From assembly GCF_900188115.1 (NCBI RefSeq), contig NZ_FZNW01000014.1, positions 94,211-158,210 of the forward strand: a stretch of DNA of 64,000 bases, read 5' to 3'. Below the pieces are notes generated by a model. The model searched no databases. It had not been told where the DNA came from and saw only the letters and a program-made list of their open reading frames with translations. This DNA is from Haloechinothrix alba. Its GTDB lineage: Bacteria; Actinomycetota; Actinomycetes; Mycobacteriales; Pseudonocardiaceae. Made by a program: the position numbers and the translations under genes. Positions 26,326 to 34,995 of this stretch are shown here, piece by piece (the stretch's first letter is position 1; each line of letters opens with the position of its first letter).

Positions 26326-27386
26326 GTTCGCACCGCCGTCATCAGCCGGAACAGTCCTTCGGCCGTTACCACGGTGCCCCCGACCGCCAGCGGGAGTGCC
26401 ACAGCGAAGGCGACATCGTCGAAGGCGAACAGGATCGGGTACCCGACCACGCCGATCAGCAGGAAGAGCGGGTATGTGCGGTCGGCTGCCCAGCCGACGA
26501 TCGTGGAACGTCCCAGCCTGGATCCCCTTGCCAGGGACAGCAGCAGGATCAGAACCGCGTACACGATGGTCAGCGCGTACAGCCAGCCGGCAAGCTCCGG
26601 GTAGATGCGCTCGCCTGCGATGACGACGGCGAGGCAGCCGAGGCCGGCAGGGGCGGCGGCCCATCCCGGTACGCCGCGTTCACGGACGGTCCAGATCAGC
26701 TCGCCGAGCAGCGGGACCGACAGGTAGACGGACAGCAGCCCCAGCTCGGCGACCCGGCCCCCGGCCGCCCAGCCTGAGACGACCGCAGTGACGACCACCG
26801 CGAGCTGGACCGCGACGGATGCCAGCGGCACCCGGGTCGACAACGCAGCCGTGGCCAGAACCAGCAGGCAGAACAGGGCCCCGACCACGATGACCCAGCT
26901 GAGCCCGAACAGCGTCTGCTCGGCGACCAGGCCGTCGACCAGGGCCAGGTTACTCAGATACGCGCTTATAGCGGGATCCCCCGGCGCGCCGTCCGTGAAC
27001 GGCCGCGCACCCGCCAGGAGCAACAGCCAACTCAGCGTCACGACGAGCGCGAAGGGAAGGTAGCCGCGCACGAGTAGCGTGGCACACGCGCGTCCTGTGC
27101 CGAGCCGCGAAACCGTGTCGGCGGCCGTGTAGCCCAACGACAGCAGCAGTAACGCGACGCCGAGCATGCCGAAGTCCTCGCCGATGCCGAGCGGGAAGTT
27201 CAGCCATTCACGAGCCAGCACGACCGGCCGGGGCGTCGCCTGGTACCGGGACGGCCAGAGCGCGACAAGATAGCTGTAGCCGACCAGCACGATCCCGAGC
27301 GCCAGCGTCAGCCGGATTCCCGGCATCGTGGTGGGCGAACCGGAAACGGCCGTGCCGGAGCGAGGCGCTGCTGTGTCACTGGGCAT
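26322..27386 (-). CDS. Degenerate acyltransferase-3-like membrane protein
   Basis: This 354-residue protein has about ten membrane helices and the overall layout of acyltransferase-3 proteins, including the C-terminal TYPLFLLIGVVGYPILF segment. The first helix (MPGIRLTLALGIVLVGYS) keeps the Arg but has Gly where the family has its essential His. It may have lost catalysis and act as a partner or channel for the gene it overlaps downstream. Its start overlaps the end of the membrane protein gene 27376-28038 by 11 bases. It is part of a five-gene minus-strand operon that begins at 33051. Confidence 0.7.
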   Translation of the reverse strand: MPSDTAAPRSGTAVSGSPTTMPGIRLTLALGIVLVGYSYLVALWPSRYQATPRPVVLAREWLNFPLGIGEDFGMLGVALLLLSLGYTAADTVSRLGTGRACATLLVRGYLPFALVVTLSWLLLLAGARPFTDGAPGDPAISAYLSNLALVDGLVAEQTLFGLSWVIVVGALFCLLVLATAALSTRVPLASVAVQLAVVVTAVVSGWAAGGRVAELGLLSVYLSVPLLGELIWTVRERGVPGWAAAPAGLGCLAVVIAGERIYPELAGWLYALTIVYAVLILLLSLARGSRLGRSTIVGWAADRTYPLFLLIGVVGYPILFAFDDVAFAVALPLAVGGTVVTAEGLFRLMTAVRT

Positions 27387-28038
27387 GGGGTGGCAGCACC
27401 TCCATCTGGGCCGTCAACACCTCGATGAACTTCTCCCGCGTGGCCTCGCTGTCATCACCGCGAAAGCCCACCCGTACGAGCGCGTTCCCGCTGGCGTAGT
27501 GCGCGCGACCGCCCGGCCGGGCATCGGCCGACTCCGGTAACACGCCTGCCGTCACCTCGGCCCCGGCGTCGACGGGTACGTCGAAACCGTAGCCGCGCTG
27601 CAGTTCTGCCAGGGCGTGCGCGCCCTCGCCCGCGCGTGCCGCGTCCGGCGTCCTCGCGAGCAGAATGGTTGCCTTGCCCTGGTCGAAATTCGCCACGAGC
27701 AGCCTGACCCGCTCGGTACTCGCGCGCACGTACTCGCGCTCTTCCTCGTCGGTGAGCATGCCGACCCCGTGCAAGTCCTCGACGGTTCGCACGCGTTCGA
27801 GGTTCTCCTGTGCGCCGCCGATCTCGGCAACCGCGAGCGGGTCGGACGGGTAGCGTCCCGCCTCCCCTGAGGACTGCGTGCCGACGCTGCCCGCGAGCGG
27901 CAAGTGCCGCCCGGAGACCCACCACGAACCGAGCCCGAACACGACGATCGTGACGAGCACGAGAACGTGCGTCAGCACTGTCCGCGTCCTGCCGAGCCTG
28001 TCCCCCGGTACCGGCACCGTCGCCCCCATCGTCGGCAT
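27376..28038 (-). CDS. Single-pass membrane protein with extracellular domain shared with the 31837-33051 product
   Basis: This 220-residue protein has a short cytoplasmic start, one helix (VLTHVLVLVTIVVFGLGSWWV) and an extracellular alpha/beta domain. The domain's last 110 residues align with the C-terminus of the product encoded at 31837-33051: RVRLLVANF against DVRFNVQHL, and AHYASGNALVRVGF against AHYASEDVIVRLEI. I do not recognise a named family. The ATG overlaps the stop of the giant glycosyltransferase gene by one base (TGATG), so production is coupled. It is probably an accessory of the same envelope-glycan machinery. Confidence 0.7.
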   Translation of the reverse strand: MPTMGATVPVPGDRLGRTRTVLTHVLVLVTIVVFGLGSWWVSGRHLPLAGSVGTQSSGEAGRYPSDPLAVAEIGGAQENLERVRTVEDLHGVGMLTDEEEREYVRASTERVRLLVANFDQGKATILLARTPDAARAGEGAHALAELQRGYGFDVPVDAGAEVTAGVLPESADARPGGRAHYASGNALVRVGFRGDDSEATREKFIEVLTAQMEVLPPHAQ

Positions 28039-31000
28039 CAGCTCGGTCTCAACCACAGGGTGTGGAATCCGGTGGCCGATGTCCGCGCTGTTCGGATCAG
28101 CTCCTCGTCGCTTGAGTCGACAGCAGCCGGCCCGGCGTCGCTGACCACGAGCGGTGTGTACCCGAGCTCGCGGTACCCGGTGAGCACTGTGGCCGGGTCG
28201 TCGCCGAGCTCGACGATCTCTTCGGGGCTGAACTCGCACACGATGTTCGGACGGTCCCTGCGCACGATGCCGGCCAGCCCGGCGATCGCGCGGTGGTCCC
28301 GGCCTTGCAGGTCGAGCTTGACCAGGCTGACGGTCGCGCCGTCCACATCAGCCATGCCGTCGAGTCGGGCGGCGGGTACGCGCGGCCGCTCCCGGCCGCC
28401 CGGCTCCTGGCTGAGAGGGTGAACCCGGTGGTCGCCACTGTTGGCTTCCGCCGCACGTACCAGCTCGACCTCCCCGTCGGCGTTCCATGCTGCGAGGTGC
28501 AGCGCCTGTACCCGTGCGGCTGCCGTCTCGGGGAGGTTGACCGCGATGTTGCGCCTGAGCAATGCGAAGTTGTCCCGGTCTGCCTCGACGGCGACGACGC
28601 CGACCCCGTCGGAGCAGCTCTGCAGGAGCTTGAGCGTGTGATATCCGACATGCGCGCCGATGTCCAGGAAGGCACCGGGCCGTTCACGGATGAGCCGAGC
28701 CATCAGCTCGGCTTCACGGACTTCCCAACTGCGGTGATGGGTGATCCATTCCCACATCACCTCGTCTCGGGGTAGCAGCAGCGCACCGGCGTCGCACAAC
28801 ACGACGTCTGCATCGTCCGGCACGGGCGCGTGTAGCGATCTGGCGGCATCGTGTACGGCGGCGACATCCTGCTCGACCCGCGCGAGCGCGTGTTCGTCCC
28901 GGTCCGCGCGGCTGTCGCGTTCCTGGAACATCCGGTGGGTGAGTCGCTCGTGGTCTTCCAGCCGGGCAGCGAGGCCGGAGATCGCCGGGCTCGGCGGAAG
29001 CCGGTCCAGTGTGGAGCGCAGTTCCGCGAGGCCCGACCGGAGGTCGGCGAGCGCTCGTTCCGTGTGCGGGCGCCATTCCTCGACGGCACGACGGAGCGAG
29101 CCCAGCTCCGCACGGGTGCGCTCGGAGTGCTGCAGCGCCGGCCGCATCGCCCGGGCGACCTCGTCACGGACAAGGGCCGTGAGGTCGCCGGTCCGAGTCT
29201 GGCTGGCCTCGATGGCTTCGATCCTCGCCAGCAGCTCTGTGGCGGTGTTCTCGACGCCGTCGGCGAGTGCGGACATCACGGTTCGCTGGTGCACATCGTA
29301 GTGATCGATCGCGCGGATGACGGCCTTGCGCATGGCTGGTGCCAGCGGTGTGCGGGAGGGGGCCGATGTGTCCGGCCGCCAGTGCAGCGCTGCCTTGCCC
29401 GCACGGAGCGGATGGATCGGGTCGGACGGCGCGGTGGGTAGCGTGCCGCGCTTCCGCTCGCGCCACGTCTCGTACGCGCGCTCGAGCTCGGTGCGCAGCC
29501 ACTCCGCAGCGGCAGCCGGTGGGCGGGAACGCAGGATGTGCTCGCGGGCGACCTGCCCCTTCTTCCGTGCCGTAGCGGGGTCGTCGGCGACCGAGCGCAT
29601 CGCCGTTGCCGCGGCGTCGATATCGGGTTCGGCCCAGAGGGCATCGGCATGGTAAGGAAAGTTGCCCTCCCCGACAGCCACCAGGCGGTACGGGACCAGC
29701 CACCCCGAGCTCTCGTCGACGAACTCGGACGTTCCCGAGTAATCGGTCGAGATCACCGGCAGACCGTGTGCCATCGACTCGGCGAGCGTGAGCCCGAACC
29801 CTTCACTGCGGTGCAGCGAGACATAGCAGTCGCAGGCGCGGTACAGCTCGTCCAGCTCGGCCCTGCTGAGGTAGCGCTCGATCAGGTCGATCCGGTCGTC
29901 CTCGGCGGTCAGGACGCGAAGCCGTTCGGCGCTGTGCGGGTTGATGTCCCCGTTGATCGCCTTGATGACCAGGCGAACATCGTCGCGGTCACCGAATGCG
30001 CCGGTGAATGCCGACACTACGCCCCAAGGGTTCTTCCGCTCCCCGACGCTGTTGAAGTCGAACGTGAACAGGAATGTGGTCGGCTGCCCGGGCGCCCCCT
30101 CTTTCCTGGCCGGTGTGCCCGGGTCGCGTACCGGGACGGGAATCGTCTTGACCGGTACGGGTGAGTGTGCCGCGATCGCGTCCGCGCAGAACCGGCTGAT
30201 CGTCCAGACTTCGTCGACCCGTTCGAAGGCGGAGTGTTGCCAGGCCGGGAAGTCCTCGAGCTCCCATGCCCAGAGACCGATGGTGTAGCGGTCGTGCTCG
30301 AGCTCGGGGTGGTTGTTCAGTAGCACCGATGTCTGGTCCGCGTTCACCGCGAGCAGGCTGACCGGGAAGCGTGGGTGGTCGACCGTGCCGGTGTGCGTTG
30401 CCTGCGTCCGGTTCGACAGGGAGCGCTCCTCGACGACGGAGACGGACTCGACACCCGCAGCGGTGATGGCGTCGTGCACGATCCGGCCCATCTCGCCGAG
30501 GCCGAGCTCCGCCGTAAGGTAACCGGCGATGTTCACCCCGAACGTGTCCTCCGGCGCGGCGAGGTCTCGCGGTTCACCGGGTGTTGCCCACTCGGGTAGC
30601 TCGTTCTCGGCGACCCCGGACGTGGCGCACCAGGAACGGAACGCCTCCGCATCCTGCCCGCTCGGATGCGGGAACGCCAGCTGGAGATCCGTTCGGGACC
30701 GCCAGACGGACAGCGCGAGCCGGTGTATACCGGCGGCGGCTTGCGCGTTGTCCTCCGGTGAGGTCAGCCAGTGACGTAGCGCGGAGCCGGAGTCGTTGTC
30801 GAAGGCGTGCGGTGGGGGCTTGTCACCGGTGCGTTCCGCCGCTATCCAACCCGCGCGGAAGAGCCTGCGTACTTCAGGGGTGATCGCAGTACCGTCGGCG
30901 AACTCCGCGAAGCCGTACGGGACGGCTTCGCCGTTCGCCGCGTACCCGGCCAGGCGCAGCGCCCGGGCGTAACCGTCGCACAGTTTCCGCACCAGCGGGT

Positions 31001-31844
31001 GTTCGGAGAGCAGGACCCGTGGCCTGCGCGCGCAGTGGGCGGACAGTTGCCACGGTCGTTCCGGCCGGTACCCGCTGAAGTGGAAGAACCGCAGCGGGCT
31101 TCCGCCCGCTGTGATGATGCCCTCCCGGGAACGCGTCAGCGGCCGTTCGTGCAGGTTCCAGTACGCGACGTTGAATCCGGGGTCGCGAAGCACGGTGTGC
31201 GGGAACAGGGCGGGTACCTGGTCCACCCAACGCTGGTCGGTGAACAGCTGGCGCTCGGGAGCGACGATGGCGTCGTGCCGCAGCCGCTCGGCCCAGAAGT
31301 CGAGGAATTCCTCCGATCCCTTTCCGGTCGCGATGAAGCCGAGGTTGAACACGCCCGTACCCATGATGACGGTCTCGTCCGGTTCCTTACCGTCCCTGGG
31401 AAGCGGGTTGATGAAGTGCGGCGTGAGCACCAGCTGGTGCTCGGTGGCGAGCCCGGCGACCTCCGGCATCGGCGCGTACACCTCGATGTCAGGGTCGAGG
31501 TAGATCACCACATCGGTCGCGCGGCACGCGCCGCGCAGCTCGCGGAGGAAGAACGGCTTCACTGCCGTGGCGAGCTCGGTCACCGAGTAGGCCGTGGCCA
31601 TCCTCAGGTAGTCCTGCTCGTCGATGCCCAGGGCTCCCGGCCCGACTACCCGGTAGCCGTCCTCGCTGCGCTCGCCGGCGGCCGGGTCGTGGGGCGCGAA
31701 CCGGTCGATGACGGCGATGACGAACTCGTGTCCGGGATGGTGAGCCAGGTAGGAGCGCGCGAGAACCCGGGCCGCGGGAAGGTAGTTCCGGGCCACCACG
31801 GTGCATGCCGTGACCCGGGGCGAGTGGTCCGGTGGTTCAGGCAT
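28038..31844 (-). CDS. Multidomain glycosyltransferase with C-terminal FkbM methyltransferase
   Basis: The protein has 1268 residues and three catalytic modules. Residues about 1-290 form a GT-A-type glycosyltransferase with the metal-binding YLDPDIEVY and FNVAYWNLHERP. Residues about 425-810 are a GT4-type retaining glycosyltransferase with the nucleotide-sugar motif RSEGFGLTLAESMAHGLPVIS. A Glu/Arg/Leu-rich, probably coiled-coil linker (about 860-1010) follows. The last 230 residues are an FkbM-family methyltransferase (FLDIGAHVGYHTLKLL, VVAVEADRDNFALLRRN). No membrane segment is seen, so it is likely a cytoplasmic enzyme building and methyl-capping a glycan. It overlaps the genes on both sides, so the operon is tightly coupled. 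Confidence 0.85.
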   Translation of the reverse strand: MPEPPDHSPRVTACTVVARNYLPAARVLARSYLAHHPGHEFVIAVIDRFAPHDPAAGERSEDGYRVVGPGALGIDEQDYLRMATAYSVTELATAVKPFFLRELRGACRATDVVIYLDPDIEVYAPMPEVAGLATEHQLVLTPHFINPLPRDGKEPDETVIMGTGVFNLGFIATGKGSEEFLDFWAERLRHDAIVAPERQLFTDQRWVDQVPALFPHTVLRDPGFNVAYWNLHERPLTRSREGIITAGGSPLRFFHFSGYRPERPWQLSAHCARRPRVLLSEHPLVRKLCDGYARALRLAGYAANGEAVPYGFAEFADGTAITPEVRRLFRAGWIAAERTGDKPPPHAFDNDSGSALRHWLTSPEDNAQAAAGIHRLALSVWRSRTDLQLAFPHPSGQDAEAFRSWCATSGVAENELPEWATPGEPRDLAAPEDTFGVNIAGYLTAELGLGEMGRIVHDAITAAGVESVSVVEERSLSNRTQATHTGTVDHPRFPVSLLAVNADQTSVLLNNHPELEHDRYTIGLWAWELEDFPAWQHSAFERVDEVWTISRFCADAIAAHSPVPVKTIPVPVRDPGTPARKEGAPGQPTTFLFTFDFNSVGERKNPWGVVSAFTGAFGDRDDVRLVIKAINGDINPHSAERLRVLTAEDDRIDLIERYLSRAELDELYRACDCYVSLHRSEGFGLTLAESMAHGLPVISTDYSGTSEFVDESSGWLVPYRLVAVGEGNFPYHADALWAEPDIDAAATAMRSVADDPATARKKGQVAREHILRSRPPAAAAEWLRTELERAYETWRERKRGTLPTAPSDPIHPLRAGKAALHWRPDTSAPSRTPLAPAMRKAVIRAIDHYDVHQRTVMSALADGVENTATELLARIEAIEASQTRTGDLTALVRDEVARAMRPALQHSERTRAELGSLRRAVEEWRPHTERALADLRSGLAELRSTLDRLPPSPAISGLAARLEDHERLTHRMFQERDSRADRDEHALARVEQDVAAVHDAARSLHAPVPDDADVVLCDAGALLLPRDEVMWEWITHHRSWEVREAELMARLIRERPGAFLDIGAHVGYHTLKLLQSCSDGVGVVAVEADRDNFALLRRNIAVNLPETAAARVQALHLAAWNADGEVELVRAAEANSGDHRVHPLSQEPGGRERPRVPAARLDGMADVDGATVSLVKLDLQGRDHRAIAGLAGIVRRDRPNIVCEFSPEEIVELGDDPATVLTGYRELGYTPLVVSDAGPAAVDSSDEELIRTARTSATGFHTLWLRPS

Positions 31845-33051
31845 CGGCGGGCATGGCTTCCAGGGCCGCGTCCAGCGCGTCCTCGTAGTCGTCGCGTGCG
31901 GTGGACGCGCCTTCCGAGGTCACGATCTCCAGCCGGACGATGACGTCCTCACTGGCATAGTGGGCACGGATCTGGTTCTTGTCGTCGTCTCCGTACTCGG
32001 TGGCCAGGATGCCTTCCGGCTGGTCGTCCACCTCCTCGGCGCCGTTGCCGAGCTGGATCTCGCGCAGGCCCTCGGCCGCTTCGGCCGCGTCCTCCTCGCC
32101 GGACGACTCCACGAGCAGCATGATCGCCGTACTGTCGCTCGGAAGGTGCTGGACGTTGAACCGGACGTCGCGCGCGCCCGCTTCCTCGTAGACTTCGAGC
32201 TCGTCGTCGAGCAGGTAGTTCAGCTCGGGGAGGTCGTCGAATCCTTCGATATGGGAGTGATCCTCCGCGGAGCCGGCCAGCTCGGGCAGGGCGAGCTTCT
32301 CCGGTTCGGCAGGCGGCTCCTCGTCAGGCGGTTCCGGGTTGGCGGTTCCTGTCGGACCGTCCTCGTCGCCGCCGTTACCGAGGAGGAAGAACGCGCCGAG
32401 CCCGATGCCTGCGAGCACGAGCAGCGCAAGTGCGCCGGCGAGGACCGTGCCGGTGCGACCCTTACCGTTGCCTTTGCCCGAGCCCTGGAACAGCTCGGGT
32501 CCTTGCCGGACCCAGTCGGCTTCCGACGAGGGCGCCACGGGCGGGAACTCCGAGCCACCCCACGGCGGGCTGGAGTCGTCGTCCGGCGCGTTCCAGGGCG
32601 GCTGCTGGGGTGCGTACTGCTGCTGGGCGAAACCACCGGGCGGTTGCTGCAGGTGCCCCTGCGAGACGAACTGGGTGCGCTCGGCACCGCTGTCCGGCGG
32701 CGGTACCGCCCGGGTTGCCTCCTGCGAGGATTCCTGGTCCGGCTGCCGGGTCTGACCCTGTTGCTGGGGTGTGCCTTGCGGGGACGACGACGGCGCCTGG
32801 AACACCTGGGTGGCGTCGGACGGCGTGCCGGTGCCTGCCTGAGCCTGGTCGGTGCCGGACGGGTTGGTCCCGGCCTGCTGCCCACCGCTCGCGTGCTCCT
32901 CTTCCGGGGACTGCGCGGTCTGCTGCTCCCCGGTGCCGCGTGTGACCGCGGAGTACAGGACCTGTTCGCGCCGTTTGGTGTAGTCGTCGGCCGAGAGTTT
33001 GCCCGACGAGTAGTCCTCGTCGAGTTTGCGCAGCTCCTCCTGCCAGGTCAC
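31837..33051 (-). CDS. Gln/Pro-rich single-pass membrane protein with C-terminal extracellular domain
   Basis: The protein has 404 residues. The first 40 (WQEELRKLDEDYSSGKLSADDYTKRREQVL) are a short helical SHOCT-like module. A Gln/Pro/Gly/Ser-rich low-complexity segment of about 170 residues follows. Then come a basic stretch, one membrane helix (VLAGALALLVLAGIGLGAFFLLG), an acidic linker and an extracellular domain. That domain is related to the C-terminal domain of the 27376-28038 product, placing paralogous domains on both sides of the glycosyltransferase. It is the first gene of the minus-strand operon. The role is unknown; an envelope scaffold or sensor is plausible. Confidence 0.75.
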   Translation of the reverse strand: MTWQEELRKLDEDYSSGKLSADDYTKRREQVLYSAVTRGTGEQQTAQSPEEEHASGGQQAGTNPSGTDQAQAGTGTPSDATQVFQAPSSSPQGTPQQQGQTRQPDQESSQEATRAVPPPDSGAERTQFVSQGHLQQPPGGFAQQQYAPQQPPWNAPDDDSSPPWGGSEFPPVAPSSEADWVRQGPELFQGSGKGNGKGRTGTVLAGALALLVLAGIGLGAFFLLGNGGDEDGPTGTANPEPPDEEPPAEPEKLALPELAGSAEDHSHIEGFDDLPELNYLLDDELEVYEEAGARDVRFNVQHLPSDSTAIMLLVESSGEEDAAEAAEGLREIQLGNGAEEVDDQPEGILATEYGDDDKNQIRAHYASEDVIVRLEIVTSEGASTARDDYEDALDAALEAMPADA

Positions 33052-33687
33052 GCCCTGGCACCCCCCTTCGGGATACGTTGTCCGCAGCGAAGCTCCGCTC
33101 CGGCGTCACGGCGCGAGCTCTCGCCATTGCTCATGGCGCGGCTTCGCAGGGGATCATGCATTCGGCCCCCACGCACGGCGTCATGAGCGGGCCCAGCACA
33201 TTGTGCACCGTACGCTCCCCGGTCGTGTCGCGGAGTACCAGCTCGTAGCACGTCGGGTATCGACCCTCCTGCGCGGCATAGGACTTTCGCGTATGTTATC
33301 GGCGTACTCGACATGGGCGACCTTCGGTGCGTCCCTCGGGGCATACCTGCGGGAAGCTCCAGCGATAAGCCCCGGCGGAAAGCCCCAGTCTGCATGGGGA
33401 GCCGGAGCACGGCGATAACGTGGCCGTAACGGTCGCCGTGCCGGTCGGGCCGGTACTACCTGCCGGGGTGGCTGTCACGCACCACGGCGCTGCCGTCCCG
33501 GACGGTCGCCGGGTGCCGCGCGAGCCGTCCCTCCGCCCGCCGGTATCATCGCCGATCTGGATTCGAGGGTTCGCGACGACTCTCCGCCGCCGGCGACGAG
33601 CGTGCCGGGTTCGTTGCGGTGCCTGCGGTCACGTGGCGAGGGAGGGCACGGCGTGAACGGCACGATGACCCGTGGGGGAGATCGGGT
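33052..33687. other. Divergent intergenic region
   Basis: These 636 bases separate the minus-strand glycan operon from the divergent acyltransferase gene. Short open frames are present, but none has an RBS, family match or convincing codon bias, so I call no gene. The region presumably holds both promoters. No strong repeat or hairpin stands out. Confidence 0.4.
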
Positions 33688-34980
33688 ATGAGTGGGCGGT
33701 TACCTGACGCCAGGGGACGCATCGCGTTCATCGACATCGGCCGGACGATCGCGGCGTTGCTGATCTTCTACGTGCATGTCGACGGCTTCTACGTTCGCGA
33801 GGTGTACGGTTCGACGCTGCTCGATCGGGCCTTGCAAAGCACGTTCGCGGAGCCGTTCGGCTTCGAGGAGTACGACTTCGCCGCGGCGGGCCTGGGGTTT
33901 TTCTTCCTGGCCAGCGGGTTCGTGGTTACTCCGATCGTGCTGAAGATGGGTGCGCCGCGGTTCGTGTTGAATCGCTTCTTCCGCCTCTACCCGCTCATCG
34001 TCGTCACGGTCCTGCTGAGTGCAGCACTGACCGCGGTCGGCATCCGCGTCATGCTGACGGGCTCGGTACCCGACGTCACCGTGGGAACGGTTCTCAGCAA
34101 TATCGCGCTCGTCAACTTCTCGACAGCACCGTACGAGCCGCTGGTCGCCGTCGCCTGGTCGCTCGCGATCGAGATCCTCTTCTACGCGACTCTCGTGCTC
34201 GTGCTTCCCGTACTGCGGCGGTGGCTCTGGCTGGCGATCGCGGTGCAGCTCGAGCTGGTGTTCATTGCCGTCCTGCTGCACAACCAGCTCGGGGAAGGCT
34301 ACGTGTACTTCGCCTCGCAGATGGCCTACGTGCTTGTGCCGATCATGGGACAGATCATCTGGGCCGGGTGGACCCGGAAGATCCCGGCCTGGGGCGCGCT
34401 CGCGTATCTGGGCGTGTCGTGGGTCCTGTACGTATGGGCGGACCCTGTCGGGACGATGCACATGAACTACGGCCTCCGTACCGAGCCGGTCGCCATCGCT
34501 GTTCTGGCGTTCCTGGTCGGGCTCGGGTTCGAGAGGCACCTGCGGCAACGCCGGTTCTGGGCCGAAGGGTCCGAGCGCGTCTACTCGCTGTACCTGATTC
34601 ACGGAGTCGTCGCGATATCGGTGATGCACACCCTGCACGGGGCCATGCCGGTGTGGCTGGTCTTTCTGGTGGGCGTGCTGGTGACGTTCGCCGCTGTCGA
34701 GGTCTCGCACAGGCTTGTCGAGCAACCCAGCCACAACCTGGGGCGCAGGCTGTCCGGCAGGCCGACGTACGGCGACCGGCGAGTCTGTGGTGACCGCAAC
34801 CGTGTGACCGGTCGGCATTCGGCAGGCGAGGTGGAGCCGGCGCGGTCACCGGAACCCACGGTAGCCGCGGAGTCCTTGCCGGGTGCGTCGGCGAGCGCGA
34901 CCCAGCCGGAGTCACCCGGGACATCGGAGTCGCCGGAGGCGGCGCACCGCGGTCACGAGGTGGACCCGACGCGCGGGTGA
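33688..34980 (+). CDS. Acyltransferase-3 family membrane protein
   Basis: This 430-residue integral membrane protein belongs to the acyltransferase-3 family. The diagnostic helix is IAFIDIGRTIAALLIFYVHVDG with Arg and His at the right spacing. FFFLASGFVVTPIVLKMGAPRFVLNRFFRLYPLIVV and YSLYLIHGVVAISVM follow in order. A hydrophilic Pro/Glu/Ser tail of about 60 residues extends into the cytoplasm. The ATG lies seven bases after GGGGGAG. It is divergent from the glycosyltransferase operon and convergent with tex, and probably acylates the same surface polymer as the acyltransferase at 25225. Confidence 0.85.
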   Translation: MSGRLPDARGRIAFIDIGRTIAALLIFYVHVDGFYVREVYGSTLLDRALQSTFAEPFGFEEYDFAAAGLGFFFLASGFVVTPIVLKMGAPRFVLNRFFRLYPLIVVTVLLSAALTAVGIRVMLTGSVPDVTVGTVLSNIALVNFSTAPYEPLVAVAWSLAIEILFYATLVLVLPVLRRWLWLAIAVQLELVFIAVLLHNQLGEGYVYFASQMAYVLVPIMGQIIWAGWTRKIPAWGALAYLGVSWVLYVWADPVGTMHMNYGLRTEPVAIAVLAFLVGLGFERHLRQRRFWAEGSERVYSLYLIHGVVAISVMHTLHGAMPVWLVFLVGVLVTFAAVEVSHRLVEQPSHNLGRRLSGRPTYGDRRVCGDRNRVTGRHSAGEVEPARSPEPTVAAESLPGASASATQPESPGTSESPEAAHRGHEVDPTRG

Positions 34981-34995
34981 CCGCGGCTCGTCGCC

